A DNA stretch of 34,286 nucleotides from positions 1-34,286 of the forward strand of contig CAIVNC010000037.1 of the NCBI GenBank assembly GCA_903907165.1, given 5' to 3'. The notes under the pieces are model-generated. The model did not search any database. It was not told the DNA's origin and saw only the letters and a list, made by a program, of their open reading frames with translations. The position numbers and the translations under genes were made by a program. Within the stretch, counting starts at the first letter, position 1; the number at the start of each line of letters is the position of its first letter. This document shows, piece by piece, positions 8,527 through 18,200 of the stretch. Source of the stretch: Candidatus Buchananbacteria bacterium. Lineage in GTDB: Bacteria; Patescibacteriota; Patescibacteriia; 2-01-FULL-39-33.

Positions 8527-9213
8527 CTAAACATTATTATTTTCTTCTAAACGCAATTTACCAACATCTACCATTTTTTCTCTGCGAGAGACCGTCGGAT
8601 TATATGTATTATAATACAACTCAATCAAGGCTTGGGTATCAAGAAGAGACGCTCTAAGACCCATACTACCCAAACCGGAAAAAATTTTATCTACTCTGGT
8701 CATTAGCCCGTCTTTTCTTTTCAAAAACTCTTTTTGACTTAAATCAATACTGGCCGTTGGAGAAACCGCATCGCCAATTTTGCCCCAAAAAGATCTTTTT
8801 TTATCAGAAGACGGATTATATTGAACAACAACATAAAATCTTTTGGTCATAATATCTCCCAGTTCTACCAACTCTGTAATATATTTTCGATACTCGGTCG
8901 TCTGAAGCTTTAATAAATCATTGGTTTGTTCTTTTTCTATTTGCTTTAAAGACTCGATGTATTCATCTAGATCCAATTGACGGGATTGAACGACAATTTG
9001 CAAAGAAGAATCTAGAGAATTCAAAAAAGTAACATAACCAGAAACAATAGCATTTTGTTCATCGTCAGATTTCAAAGCAAAATTAATACTAGAAACCAAA
9101 AGTACGGCTCGTAAAGTGCCGTCGTTTAAAACCACGATATCATCTCTAATTTCAGCTATTCTTAAATATTTTTGAGTTGACGGTGTTGATTTGTTAGCTT
9201 GTCTCACTGCCAT
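8527..9213 (-). CDS. VirB4/TraC N-terminal-domain-like protein (separate ORF)
   Basis: KYLRIAEIRDDIVVLNDGTLRAVLLVSSINFALKSDDEQNAIVSGYVTFLNSLDSSLQIVVQSR resembles N-terminal domains of conjugative ATPases. It lies immediately upstream of the VirB4 ATPase ORF. Confidence 0.7.
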   Translation of the reverse strand: MAVRQANKSTPSTQKYLRIAEIRDDIVVLNDGTLRAVLLVSSINFALKSDDEQNAIVSGYVTFLNSLDSSLQIVVQSRQLDLDEYIESLKQIEKEQTNDLLKLQTTEYRKYITELVELGDIMTKRFYVVVQYNPSSDKKRSFWGKIGDAVSPTASIDLSQKEFLKRKDGLMTRVDKIFSGLGSMGLRASLLDTQALIELYYNTYNPTVSRREKMVDVGKLRLEENNNV

Positions 9214-9219
9214 ATTTAT

Positions 9220-9663
9220 CTAGTTTAAATTTAAATCCTTTAATAAATCTTCTTCTCCGCGATAGAATCCACCCGTATCTACAATTAAAGAAAGTTCTGA
9301 CAATTTAGAGGAAGTGACCATCGTTCTTTGCTTCTTAAGTTGAATGATTGGCACTATTTTAACTTCTTTTATCTTAAATATCTTTTCCTTCTTCCAAACT
9401 TTTAATTTGGGGTTTTTCAAAGTAATAATCACATTAAGTAAAAAAACATGAAATAATTGACCCTGGATTTTAACGAAAGCAAAAAGAACAGTCAAAAGAA
9501 AAACAACTATTCCAGATAGAAGAAATAAGGAAAAATCACAAGTTTTATATAAGATAAAAATAATACCGCCGCCAACCAGCATTTCCAAAAACTGCCTGAC
9601 GGTTATTTCTCCAATAATCCTATCCTCTGTGTCCAAAAATTGTGGTACTGTTATCTGATCCAT
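9220..9663 (-). CDS. PrgI family protein (VirB3-like small membrane protein)
   Basis: MDQITVPQFLDTEDRIIGEITVRQFLEMLVGGGIIFILY matches the PrgI-type N terminus followed by two TM segments. Adjacent to VirB4. Confidence 0.8.
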   Translation of the reverse strand: MDQITVPQFLDTEDRIIGEITVRQFLEMLVGGGIIFILYKTCDFSLFLLSGIVVFLLTVLFAFVKIQGQLFHVFLLNVIITLKNPKLKVWKKEKIFKIKEVKIVPIIQLKKQRTMVTSSKLSELSLIVDTGGFYRGEEDLLKDLNLN

Positions 9664-9672
9664 GGTTCAAAT

Positions 9673-11157
9673 TTAATATCTCAACTCTCTATTCAATTCC
9701 ATTATAGCATGAAACTCGTCAAGAGAGAGAGTGGGCTTACCTTCTTTTAATCTCTCATTTATAATATCTTCAACACTTTTACTTTCCTCAATGCTTTTTT
9801 GTCCAAGTAGTCGATAAAATCTATTAACTTCATTTTTCTTCCAAGCTTCTACGCCCTTAAATTTATTACCATACGACTGGCTCTCTAAAAGATTTATTCT
9901 ATCTCTAATTTTATCAATACAACCAACCGGATTAACGGCCAATCTTCTAAAATCAATCAGGGTCATCATTTCTAATTCCTCTATTGGACCAATTAATTTC
10001 TTAACCACTTTAATGTCATCCATCTGAGGCTTGCGAACACTCTGATTACTTAAAGATTTTGGTGGAACATAACTATTCTTAGTTAATTCAACGACTGGTC
10101 TAGCGGCAGGCAAAGGCTCATTGGGATTTAGCTTCTTTTCTTGGGATTTAACCATCAAATCCCCTGGCAGTTTTACTACCGGCAAACCGCCTTCCATTTT
10201 TATTTCCGGCTTTATTTCGCGATCAATCTCTTTGATATTTTCCTTATCAAATGAGGTGTCAATCAAAGATCTATTGTTCCAGCCGTTTTGAATTTTTCCC
10301 AATAAATCTATAGGCTGATCTGGCGTTGGCACAACGATAAGATTATTATCAGCTAGATTATTTTCCTCAGCCTGACCAGTGAAAATTTTATCTTCGTTAG
10401 TATTTTTCATCAACTGACTACTCGTCCACAATTTTTCCTTTAACGAAATTGGCTGGGAAGACGACTGATTAGCATTTTCTTTTTTAACAGGAAAAACTAT
10501 CTTTGACTCAGTCAATTTTGCCGATACAATTTTATGCTGATTTTTCTCGCTTTCAATAACATCTAAAAGTCTAGAAATTTGCTCATCACTAAAATCCATT
10601 CCCCCAACCTTCTCGCTTTTTTTCAATGAATCGGAAGTTTCCAAATCATCTCTGACATCACGAAGCTTGGCTATAATGATATTTTTTAAACGTTTAACTT
10701 TTATTTCATCTCTATCTTCATAGCCAAATCGATCAATGATTATTTGAGCTAAGTTATCATAATTATCTATTTTTTCATCACTCAAATCAGAATTTTTTAG
10801 ACTTTTAATTTCATCCTCATCAGCTCGATCAATAACAAAATTAGCTTTCATTCCAGCATTGGCCGTTGACCTAGATACCCGATTAAACTCTGACTGCGCC
10901 TTACGAAATCTGACTAATAACTCAGAAAATTTGACCATAATATCAGATACAACCTCAGGTGCTACGCCAGAGTTAGCCAAATCCATAGCAAAATCAGTAA
11001 TTACCAAATCAGCCACGACTAATTTAATAAACGGCAAAGCCAACTTTAAATTATATTTAGCTTCTAGACTATCTATAACGCTCAAAAACTCTGACGTCGA
11101 CATTTTATCGCGCAGTTCTTTGGGCAAGCTGTTAAATTTTTGTAAGCTAATATCCAT
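9673..11157 (-). CDS. Uncharacterised charged, probably cytoplasmic protein in the T4SS-like operon
   Basis: Complete 494-aa ORF, no TM segment visible, charged with Pro-rich middle region, near-contiguous with neighbours. Confidence 0.7.
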   Translation of the reverse strand: MDISLQKFNSLPKELRDKMSTSEFLSVIDSLEAKYNLKLALPFIKLVVADLVITDFAMDLANSGVAPEVVSDIMVKFSELLVRFRKAQSEFNRVSRSTANAGMKANFVIDRADEDEIKSLKNSDLSDEKIDNYDNLAQIIIDRFGYEDRDEIKVKRLKNIIIAKLRDVRDDLETSDSLKKSEKVGGMDFSDEQISRLLDVIESEKNQHKIVSAKLTESKIVFPVKKENANQSSSQPISLKEKLWTSSQLMKNTNEDKIFTGQAEENNLADNNLIVVPTPDQPIDLLGKIQNGWNNRSLIDTSFDKENIKEIDREIKPEIKMEGGLPVVKLPGDLMVKSQEKKLNPNEPLPAARPVVELTKNSYVPPKSLSNQSVRKPQMDDIKVVKKLIGPIEELEMMTLIDFRRLAVNPVGCIDKIRDRINLLESQSYGNKFKGVEAWKKNEVNRFYRLLGQKSIEESKSVEDIINERLKEGKPTLSLDEFHAIMELNRELRY

Positions 11158-11168
11158 GATTAATAGTT

Positions 11169-12173
11169 TTAAATTTCTTTAGCCGCTCTCTTTTCTAATT
11201 CGGTCATCTCCCCTAGTTGGACTTCCTCATAATCTTGCGTTGGTGTTTTTGACCTTATTCTTTCTTTACCATCACCCATCTCCACATTATCCATAGGAAT
11301 TATTTCTCTCTGCCCTATAGACACATCGCCAAACACCTGAGTAAAAAATTTTAAATTACGATACAATTTTAATAATCTAGATAAAGATATTTTTTCTTCG
11401 GCTGACAGCTTCTTTGCATTTGTAGAATTAACTGAATATTCAGCCAAAACCACATTATCAAAATAAGCTGATCCAACCCTTACAATAAAATCTCTAAGCC
11501 AATTTGCAATTGTCGGCTCAAGACTCTTATCACCAACGAGTAAAGCTTCTTTACCCAATCTACCCTGATTATCTACAATCTCTGACAACAAAGCATCTTT
11601 GATTTTTTCATCATTAGCCAATAAATAATTCAAACCCTGATTGAGAGAAAAAATTGATTCCCGATCTTGATCGGCCAATATTACTAGTAAACTTTCATTA
11701 AACAAACTAATCATCTCCTCAGCTTCCTCTTTCGGATCAATCAATTTATCGAATTTATTTGTCAACTCTTCAACTAAACCCAATTGATAATCCTCAATAG
11801 CATCATTAAATCTTTGGATATAGTTTTGATAATCAGCTAATTTTCCACCAAGATCAACTATCTCTTGATTAATCTTTTTACCAGGCAAATATTCGCTAAT
11901 TGGCAACAAAAGCATTCCCCAAAAATCAGTTGCAATTTTTTTGGCTTGTTGCTCATCGGGACCGAACTTAGATTTTATTTCTGGCAAAACGTCAAAATCA
12001 AAACCAGAGATAACCACTTCATCTTCCAAATCTCCAAAAAAATCATCGTTAACCTGATATTTTTGGTTTAATTCTTTAAGTAGCTCTCCAGACAAATCCA
12101 TTTCAAAATAAAGCCTAGCTTCCTCTGAAAGATTATCTACGGCCATTAAAAATTGTCTAACGTTATCCGACAT
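11169..12173 (-). CDS. Uncharacterised helical, acidic protein in the T4SS-like operon
   Basis: Complete 334-aa ORF, no TM segment, highly acidic, 8-11 nt gaps to neighbours. Confidence 0.7.
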   Translation of the reverse strand: MSDNVRQFLMAVDNLSEEARLYFEMDLSGELLKELNQKYQVNDDFFGDLEDEVVISGFDFDVLPEIKSKFGPDEQQAKKIATDFWGMLLLPISEYLPGKKINQEIVDLGGKLADYQNYIQRFNDAIEDYQLGLVEELTNKFDKLIDPKEEAEEMISLFNESLLVILADQDRESIFSLNQGLNYLLANDEKIKDALLSEIVDNQGRLGKEALLVGDKSLEPTIANWLRDFIVRVGSAYFDNVVLAEYSVNSTNAKKLSAEEKISLSRLLKLYRNLKFFTQVFGDVSIGQREIIPMDNVEMGDGKERIRSKTPTQDYEEVQLGEMTELEKRAAKEI

Positions 12174-12181
12174 AATTTAAA

Positions 12182-15100
12182 TTAAGTTGTTTCTTCTTCA
12201 TCATCGACATTATCCCTTTCTGCGCCACCGCTTCTGCTACCTCCAGCTGGCGGTTCAGGGACTCCCAAAAACTTTCTTATATTAGCAGCGCTTCTGCCGG
12301 CATTCTCTGCAATAGTCTTTGGTAAATATTCCGGCTTCCCGCCAACTGCCACTTTTAGAGAATTTTGTTGTTCTTCGTTGCCATTATTAATAATCTCCGT
12401 GTACTGCTTAGCACTCATTTTCTTCAAGTACTCCTTTAATTCCAAATTACCACTAGCCGATGCTCCCTTGCCAAAAGCTCGCTCAATACTTCTAACCGCT
12501 GCCAATTTTTCTCTAGACTCCTTGGTTCCATTTTTATCCAAAGCCTTGACAATCGCATCCTGTTTAGCTGCTGAAAAATCAGCAAATTGCTTACTAAACG
12601 CCCCCGTCTTCATACCTTGAGCTATCTCACCAATACTTCTAGCAATGGCATCATTATTCATATCCTTCATGCTATAAGTTCCATCAGCAAATCCTTCCTT
12701 GATTTCCTTTTGAGCTTTTGCTTTTTTCTCAACGGCTTCTTTGTATTCCTTACTGTCTTCAGTTAGCTTTTTATCTTTCAATAGTTTCTCTAGATCAACA
12801 TTAGCATCTCGGAAAATCTTGGTCTGTTCTGGATAATTCTTTTCCAAAAGAGCCTCGGCCTTACCAGAAACCTTTTTATTAATATAATCATTACCCCTTA
12901 CTCCATCTTTCTTGAAGGTTTCATTGACCAATCTGTCTCTTATCTGACCGGCTTGACTAGAGGAAACTAGTTTTCGACTAACAGCCTCAAGAGCCGCTGC
13001 CGCTTTAGTAAACTTATCCTTACTTTCATCATCCATCGTTGCCAAAACTTCATCATTACTCAAATCTTTGGTTCTATCTTGGGCCTCCTTCAATTGTTTC
13101 TCCTCATACTTACCGGCCAATTTCAAATCACCCTTGCCAGTTTCTTTTACGGCATCAGCCGCTCCTGGAACCATCTTATAGCCAGCATATCCTCCAACGG
13201 CGGCTGCACCCAATCCGACCCAGCTAACACCTCCAGTGGCAAGGCCAGATACCGCTCCAGCAGCAACCAAGGCTCCCTTGCCAAGACCATTAAACACTTT
13301 TTGCCTTCTATCAGCTTTCTTCTTAGCTTCTTCTTTAGCCTTAACTTCATTATCAAGAGTCGAAATTTCACTATTAATGATTTGGCTATTAACTCCACCT
13401 AATTTTTCCGTCAATTCATTTTCTTTCATCATTTCAATAACTCCAGTCTTTTGATCTGTAGCCCGCCATTCAGCTCTAGCGCCATCATACTGATAATCTT
13501 TACCACCATCACTAAAGTCTGATTTATACGCAATACGATTAACATTACTTCCGGTTGACATGATATTAATCAAATCATCCTGATTAATCTTCTCTGGCTT
13601 AATCTCTCCTTTTTCATTTTTAGCCTGCCATCTTTCTACGCCGTCATCGTCCTTACTTCGAGTATAAGTAACATTATCGTGTATGAACACTTCTCCTTTT
13701 TCAATATTATTCAAGTGTTCAACCTTGCTAAACTTATTATCCTTCTCTTCCTTCTTTGTTTCTAGAGTTTCCTTGCTCTTAGCAATTTCTTTCTGTAATT
13801 TATCAGCTGTAGCCTTGCCGTTTACTTTATTCCAAGCAGAGCTAGCCCCACTGCCAATTTTATTTGGCGCCCAAGCAACAACTTGCTTTGCCTTGCCAGT
13901 AAACTGCTTCAAACCAGCTGTCGCCCCCTCTATCTTTTCCTGTCTTAGTTCTTGCTTTTGAGTAGATCTTTGTTTTAAATACTGACTAGCGACTCCCTTG
14001 GCCGTACTAAAACCTGTAACATCTGAAACCTTGCCAGCCCCCCAACTTTTCATTTTATTTAAGGCGCCCAATCCCTTACTAGCCACTCCAGCTCCCGCTC
14101 CAGCAAATTGCTGGCTCATAGTCAATGAACCAACCAAAAGACCTAGAACAACTAGAAAATTAAAAACACCAACGGGAGTAGCCGTCTGAGAAAGACCACT
14201 TAGATCACCGGCATTAGCTCCATTTAAGGCATTACCATTAGCGTCTCTGGCTGTAGCTGTGAGATCGGCGGATGGCAAACCACTACTGGGCGTACTGGGA
14301 GTAGTTCCACCTGTACCGGCCATTATCATAAAAGAAAGGTAAAGGAAGAATAGCATAACTGGACCAAGAATCAGATTTTGATTCAATTTAGTCCACCATT
14401 GACTAACTATGCCCTTAGTACTATCAAGGATTGATCCGGCAAAAGCTATGGGCGATAGAATAATTAAGAACATCAAAGTGACTAGGCGATAAACTAAAAT
14501 AATAGTAATGCAAAAAATAACAACTGTCGCCGAGACAGAAACAATCACTGCAAAAACCATAGCTGTCATAACATCCCAAACACTAACACCGTTGGTATTT
14601 TTAATCGCATTAGCAACATTATCAGCATTCATCTTGAAAAAACCAGTTAATCCGACCGCCTGCAAAATAATCGCCTGACCTTGTAAGCTATTAATCTGAG
14701 AAGCGAAGGTTAACATAATAATCTGAGAAAGATCAATCAAAAGATCGGTCATCAACTTGGAAAAATTGATCATGACCGCCATCGCCAAAAGCCGAGGTAA
14801 AATGTTTTTATAGCTATAGCTAGTTCTCTGCAAAACCGTTCCCACTGCTGAGATCAGCAAAATAACAATAAAAAAGTTATTACAAAGATCTCGCACCATT
14901 ACCCAGCCAGTTTCTACTGCTGGTATGGTAAATGCTTTCCCATAATTAGCCACATAAACCATCACGGTAATCATCAAATCCAAAATCGAACCAAAAGCCC
15001 AGGCAATAAAATACAAAATATATGAGAGGAAGCTAGCAATAGTGCTGCCAGTAGTTGCAACAGATTTGTCTTTCCCGGGGGGCGGGGTCTGTACAGTGCG

Positions 15101-15274
15101 AGTAGCTCCGGCACTAGTGTCAACTGGTCTTTGACTACTACCACTACCAGCCGGATCTCCTCCTGGTTGCACTGCTTGTGCAAATACCCTCGGCATAAAC
15201 GCCCAAAATGCCAACACTAAGCAAAGAATTGCCAAGATCTGACGATATTTAAATTTTGAAGAGAAAAATTTCAT
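12182..15274 (-). CDS. VirB6/TrbL-like polytopic membrane protein with long cytoplasmic-type C-terminal extension
   Basis: Signal-like N terminus ending RVFAQA, multiple TM helices, then a ~600-aa charged region (KSKETLETKKEEKDNKFS...). Confidence 0.8.
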   Translation of the reverse strand: MKFFSSKFKYRQILAILCLVLAFWAFMPRVFAQAVQPGGDPAGSGSSQRPVDTSAGATRTVQTPPPGKDKSVATTGSTIASFLSYILYFIAWAFGSILDLMITVMVYVANYGKAFTIPAVETGWVMVRDLCNNFFIVILLISAVGTVLQRTSYSYKNILPRLLAMAVMINFSKLMTDLLIDLSQIIMLTFASQINSLQGQAIILQAVGLTGFFKMNADNVANAIKNTNGVSVWDVMTAMVFAVIVSVSATVVIFCITIILVYRLVTLMFLIILSPIAFAGSILDSTKGIVSQWWTKLNQNLILGPVMLFFLYLSFMIMAGTGGTTPSTPSSGLPSADLTATARDANGNALNGANAGDLSGLSQTATPVGVFNFLVVLGLLVGSLTMSQQFAGAGAGVASKGLGALNKMKSWGAGKVSDVTGFSTAKGVASQYLKQRSTQKQELRQEKIEGATAGLKQFTGKAKQVVAWAPNKIGSGASSAWNKVNGKATADKLQKEIAKSKETLETKKEEKDNKFSKVEHLNNIEKGEVFIHDNVTYTRSKDDDGVERWQAKNEKGEIKPEKINQDDLINIMSTGSNVNRIAYKSDFSDGGKDYQYDGARAEWRATDQKTGVIEMMKENELTEKLGGVNSQIINSEISTLDNEVKAKEEAKKKADRRQKVFNGLGKGALVAAGAVSGLATGGVSWVGLGAAAVGGYAGYKMVPGAADAVKETGKGDLKLAGKYEEKQLKEAQDRTKDLSNDEVLATMDDESKDKFTKAAAALEAVSRKLVSSSQAGQIRDRLVNETFKKDGVRGNDYINKKVSGKAEALLEKNYPEQTKIFRDANVDLEKLLKDKKLTEDSKEYKEAVEKKAKAQKEIKEGFADGTYSMKDMNNDAIARSIGEIAQGMKTGAFSKQFADFSAAKQDAIVKALDKNGTKESREKLAAVRSIERAFGKGASASGNLELKEYLKKMSAKQYTEIINNGNEEQQNSLKVAVGGKPEYLPKTIAENAGRSAANIRKFLGVPEPPAGGSRSGGAERDNVDDEEETT

Positions 15275-15280
15275 TTTGTA

Positions 15281-18200
15281 TTATTTATCCTCATAAATAG
15301 TGAATAGAGCGCTGGCCGAGCCAGTGGCACCCCAATTGTCAACCACATTAACGACCGCGTTTACTTTGCAATAGTTGCCAAAAGAATCCCTATCACAACA
15401 AGTTCCGTTCATCACCGGAGGGCAACTGTTAACGTTGGCGCCAGTTGCCGTCGATTGGACTTTCCAATAATCGTAGAAGTGATACATCTCGACCGGAGTA
15501 CTAGTATCTGATTTGTCGGAGAGACTGGCATTATTTTCACTATTGAATCCATCACCCCAATCAATAGTATATTTCTTGAGCGGCAATTGTTCGGGGCTGT
15601 CAATTACATTGAAGCTGAACATGACCGTGCTCCTGCCGACAGTAGAGGTCGTATTAATAAAAGCTGAGGCATTGCCGTTAACATTGTAATTATTGAATTG
15701 CACGCTTGTCACTATCGGCGAAACAACAGCGTAATTGGTTGGTGTTATAGCAGAAGCAACAGGATTTCTAATATATTCCGAGTCTCTCCAAGTCCACCAA
15801 CCGTAATCCTTAGCAAAAAGATTGCCAAGAGTGGTAGTGCCATTATTAGTGGGCTTACCACTTGCATCATAAGCACACGTACTGTTAGTAAAATACTGTT
15901 GGAAGTCGGCTTTGGACTCGGCTGGAGTTGGTTTCACAACACATTGATCATTTTTAGAACAAACCATACTCGGATAATTATCAAGACTACACATATAGCC
16001 ACTGACCGCACAAAAACCCATTCTCATGCCGCTATCTATTAAACCGGAAATAATATTAAGATTACTAGCAGAATCAACGGCCGAATAACAACCGTACATC
16101 ATTCCTGATCTTACCTGATACGGTTTGGGAAAATTATAATCTGGAATACTTGCGATCAATGGCTGACTACCTTCTTTATTAACATTAGAATCTATTGTTT
16201 CTGGCTGGTCGTTAAAAACAGCCGTACCATATGGATCATAATCAGTACCATATCTATACCCATTTGGCAAAACATATGGTGATCCTTCTATTAACCTGCT
16301 AAAGAATGGTGTTCCTTGGCCAAATTCATCAACTGCCTTAACTATTGTCTGACAAGAACTGTTATCGCCCTTAGTGATATAATTCTGCCATTGCAAACCA
16401 GTTAAATCACATTCTGGCGAACCTTCATAACCATCCTCCTTTGTACAAACAACCTTAAAAGCATTAGCCACGAACGGTTGACCATTAGTAAAATCAACTG
16501 TGGCCATAAAGAAGAATGGCGGTTGCGTAATACGATCACCGTGATTTGGCATCATTAGATGCCAATTACCTGTAATAGCATCTCTACCATAAACTTCATA
16601 TTTTGAACCGCCACCGCCGCCTTCAAAATATGCCAGATTGGCTTGCGTCCAACAATCATTCATATTCGTTCCAGCAACTGAATCATTGATAATGAAATCC
16701 TTGCCGTGATAATCACGAGTTAAATACTCACAGCTAGAAGTGGTATTGTAAGGATAATCGCAATTACCAGAATACTTACTCATACAATCCGGGCTATCAC
16801 TACCGCCGTTTATGAAACAAGCTTCGTCCCCAACTGAAAGAGGATCTAAGACTTTTGGCGTCCAAACAAATCTATTTGTTCCAAACCTAGGAATTTCTAG
16901 GCCAAGACCATGAGGAATAAATCCAGTAATCTTATTTCCAATGTAACATTCTCCACCTGGATTTACGAACTTTGCCTGACAAGTAGCATCGCAAGTGAAC
17001 ACCTTATTGGTAAATTCAGCTACTAATTCTTGACCGGTTTTCAAAAGAAAAGTATTACTTGGTCTCTGGTAACCAACGACTATATCACTATCATTATTCG
17101 GATAAGTCAATTTAACACCGTCATCATTCCCAGGAAGCATCCATTTATGTATATTATTAAACCAAGTCGGACTAGGCTCGGCGCCCTTATTAATTGGCTC
17201 GTTGCCAAAATAAATCTTACTAAACATGCTTTGCTTTCCATCATTAATACAATAATATAAAGGTGCTTGACCCTGATAAGTTTGAACCTCATCGGTATTG
17301 TCTCCTCTTACTTGATCAATTGGCCACCATTGCAAGCAATTTTGAGGATTTAACGGATCTTTCATTACGCAATAGCCATACCAGCTACTATAAAAATTAC
17401 CAGAGGAGATATAATTGCAAGATAAAGCATTATCAGTAGGATAAAGCCGACAGCTTCTACTAACTAGATTATCATCACTAATCGGCTGATTAGTAGTCGC
17501 TAGTCTGGGGCTTATTTCTACGCTATCAATCATAGAATAGCCTCCAGTTGCGCCGACATTTTTCATTCTAATTACAGTCTGGACACCACCGCCAGTAACA
17601 TGCAAGATAATCGATCTCCTTTGCCAGCCCTTTCCGCTCGCAACAACAGTATCATTACCGGCAAATATGGAGCCACGATATGGATCTGCGGTGATAATAA
17701 AATTGGCAGTACCATCTTGAGGCAAAAGATTTTGAGTATTGACTGCATAGGTCAAAGTGTAATCAATATTTTCTGGTAAATTTACAACTGTGGAAATAAC
17801 CGTATTATTTCCATTAAGTCTTAAATAAGCTACATCCCCATAGGCCTGATTTGGATTAACAACCACTGAGAAATATTCCGGCTTCCATTGAGCTGCTTTT
17901 AGAGGATCTTGACTGCTATCAGAATACCAACCAACAGGCTGATCTCCGTCATTCTTCTCATCAAAAGATTCAAAACCGCCATTAGGAACAAAGGCGCTGG
18001 TTCCTATCTGATACATTGATTGGAAGGGCAATAAACCATCAATACCCAAGCTATAACTGCCAAGTTTAGCATAACCTGATTTATTGACATCCATTAGTCC
18101 TCTATAATAAACATTGAGATCTTTTTCTGAATTGAAATTAAGGCAATTACCCTTTTCATCGATGGCTCGACACAGCCCTAAATCAAGGCATTTATCATTT

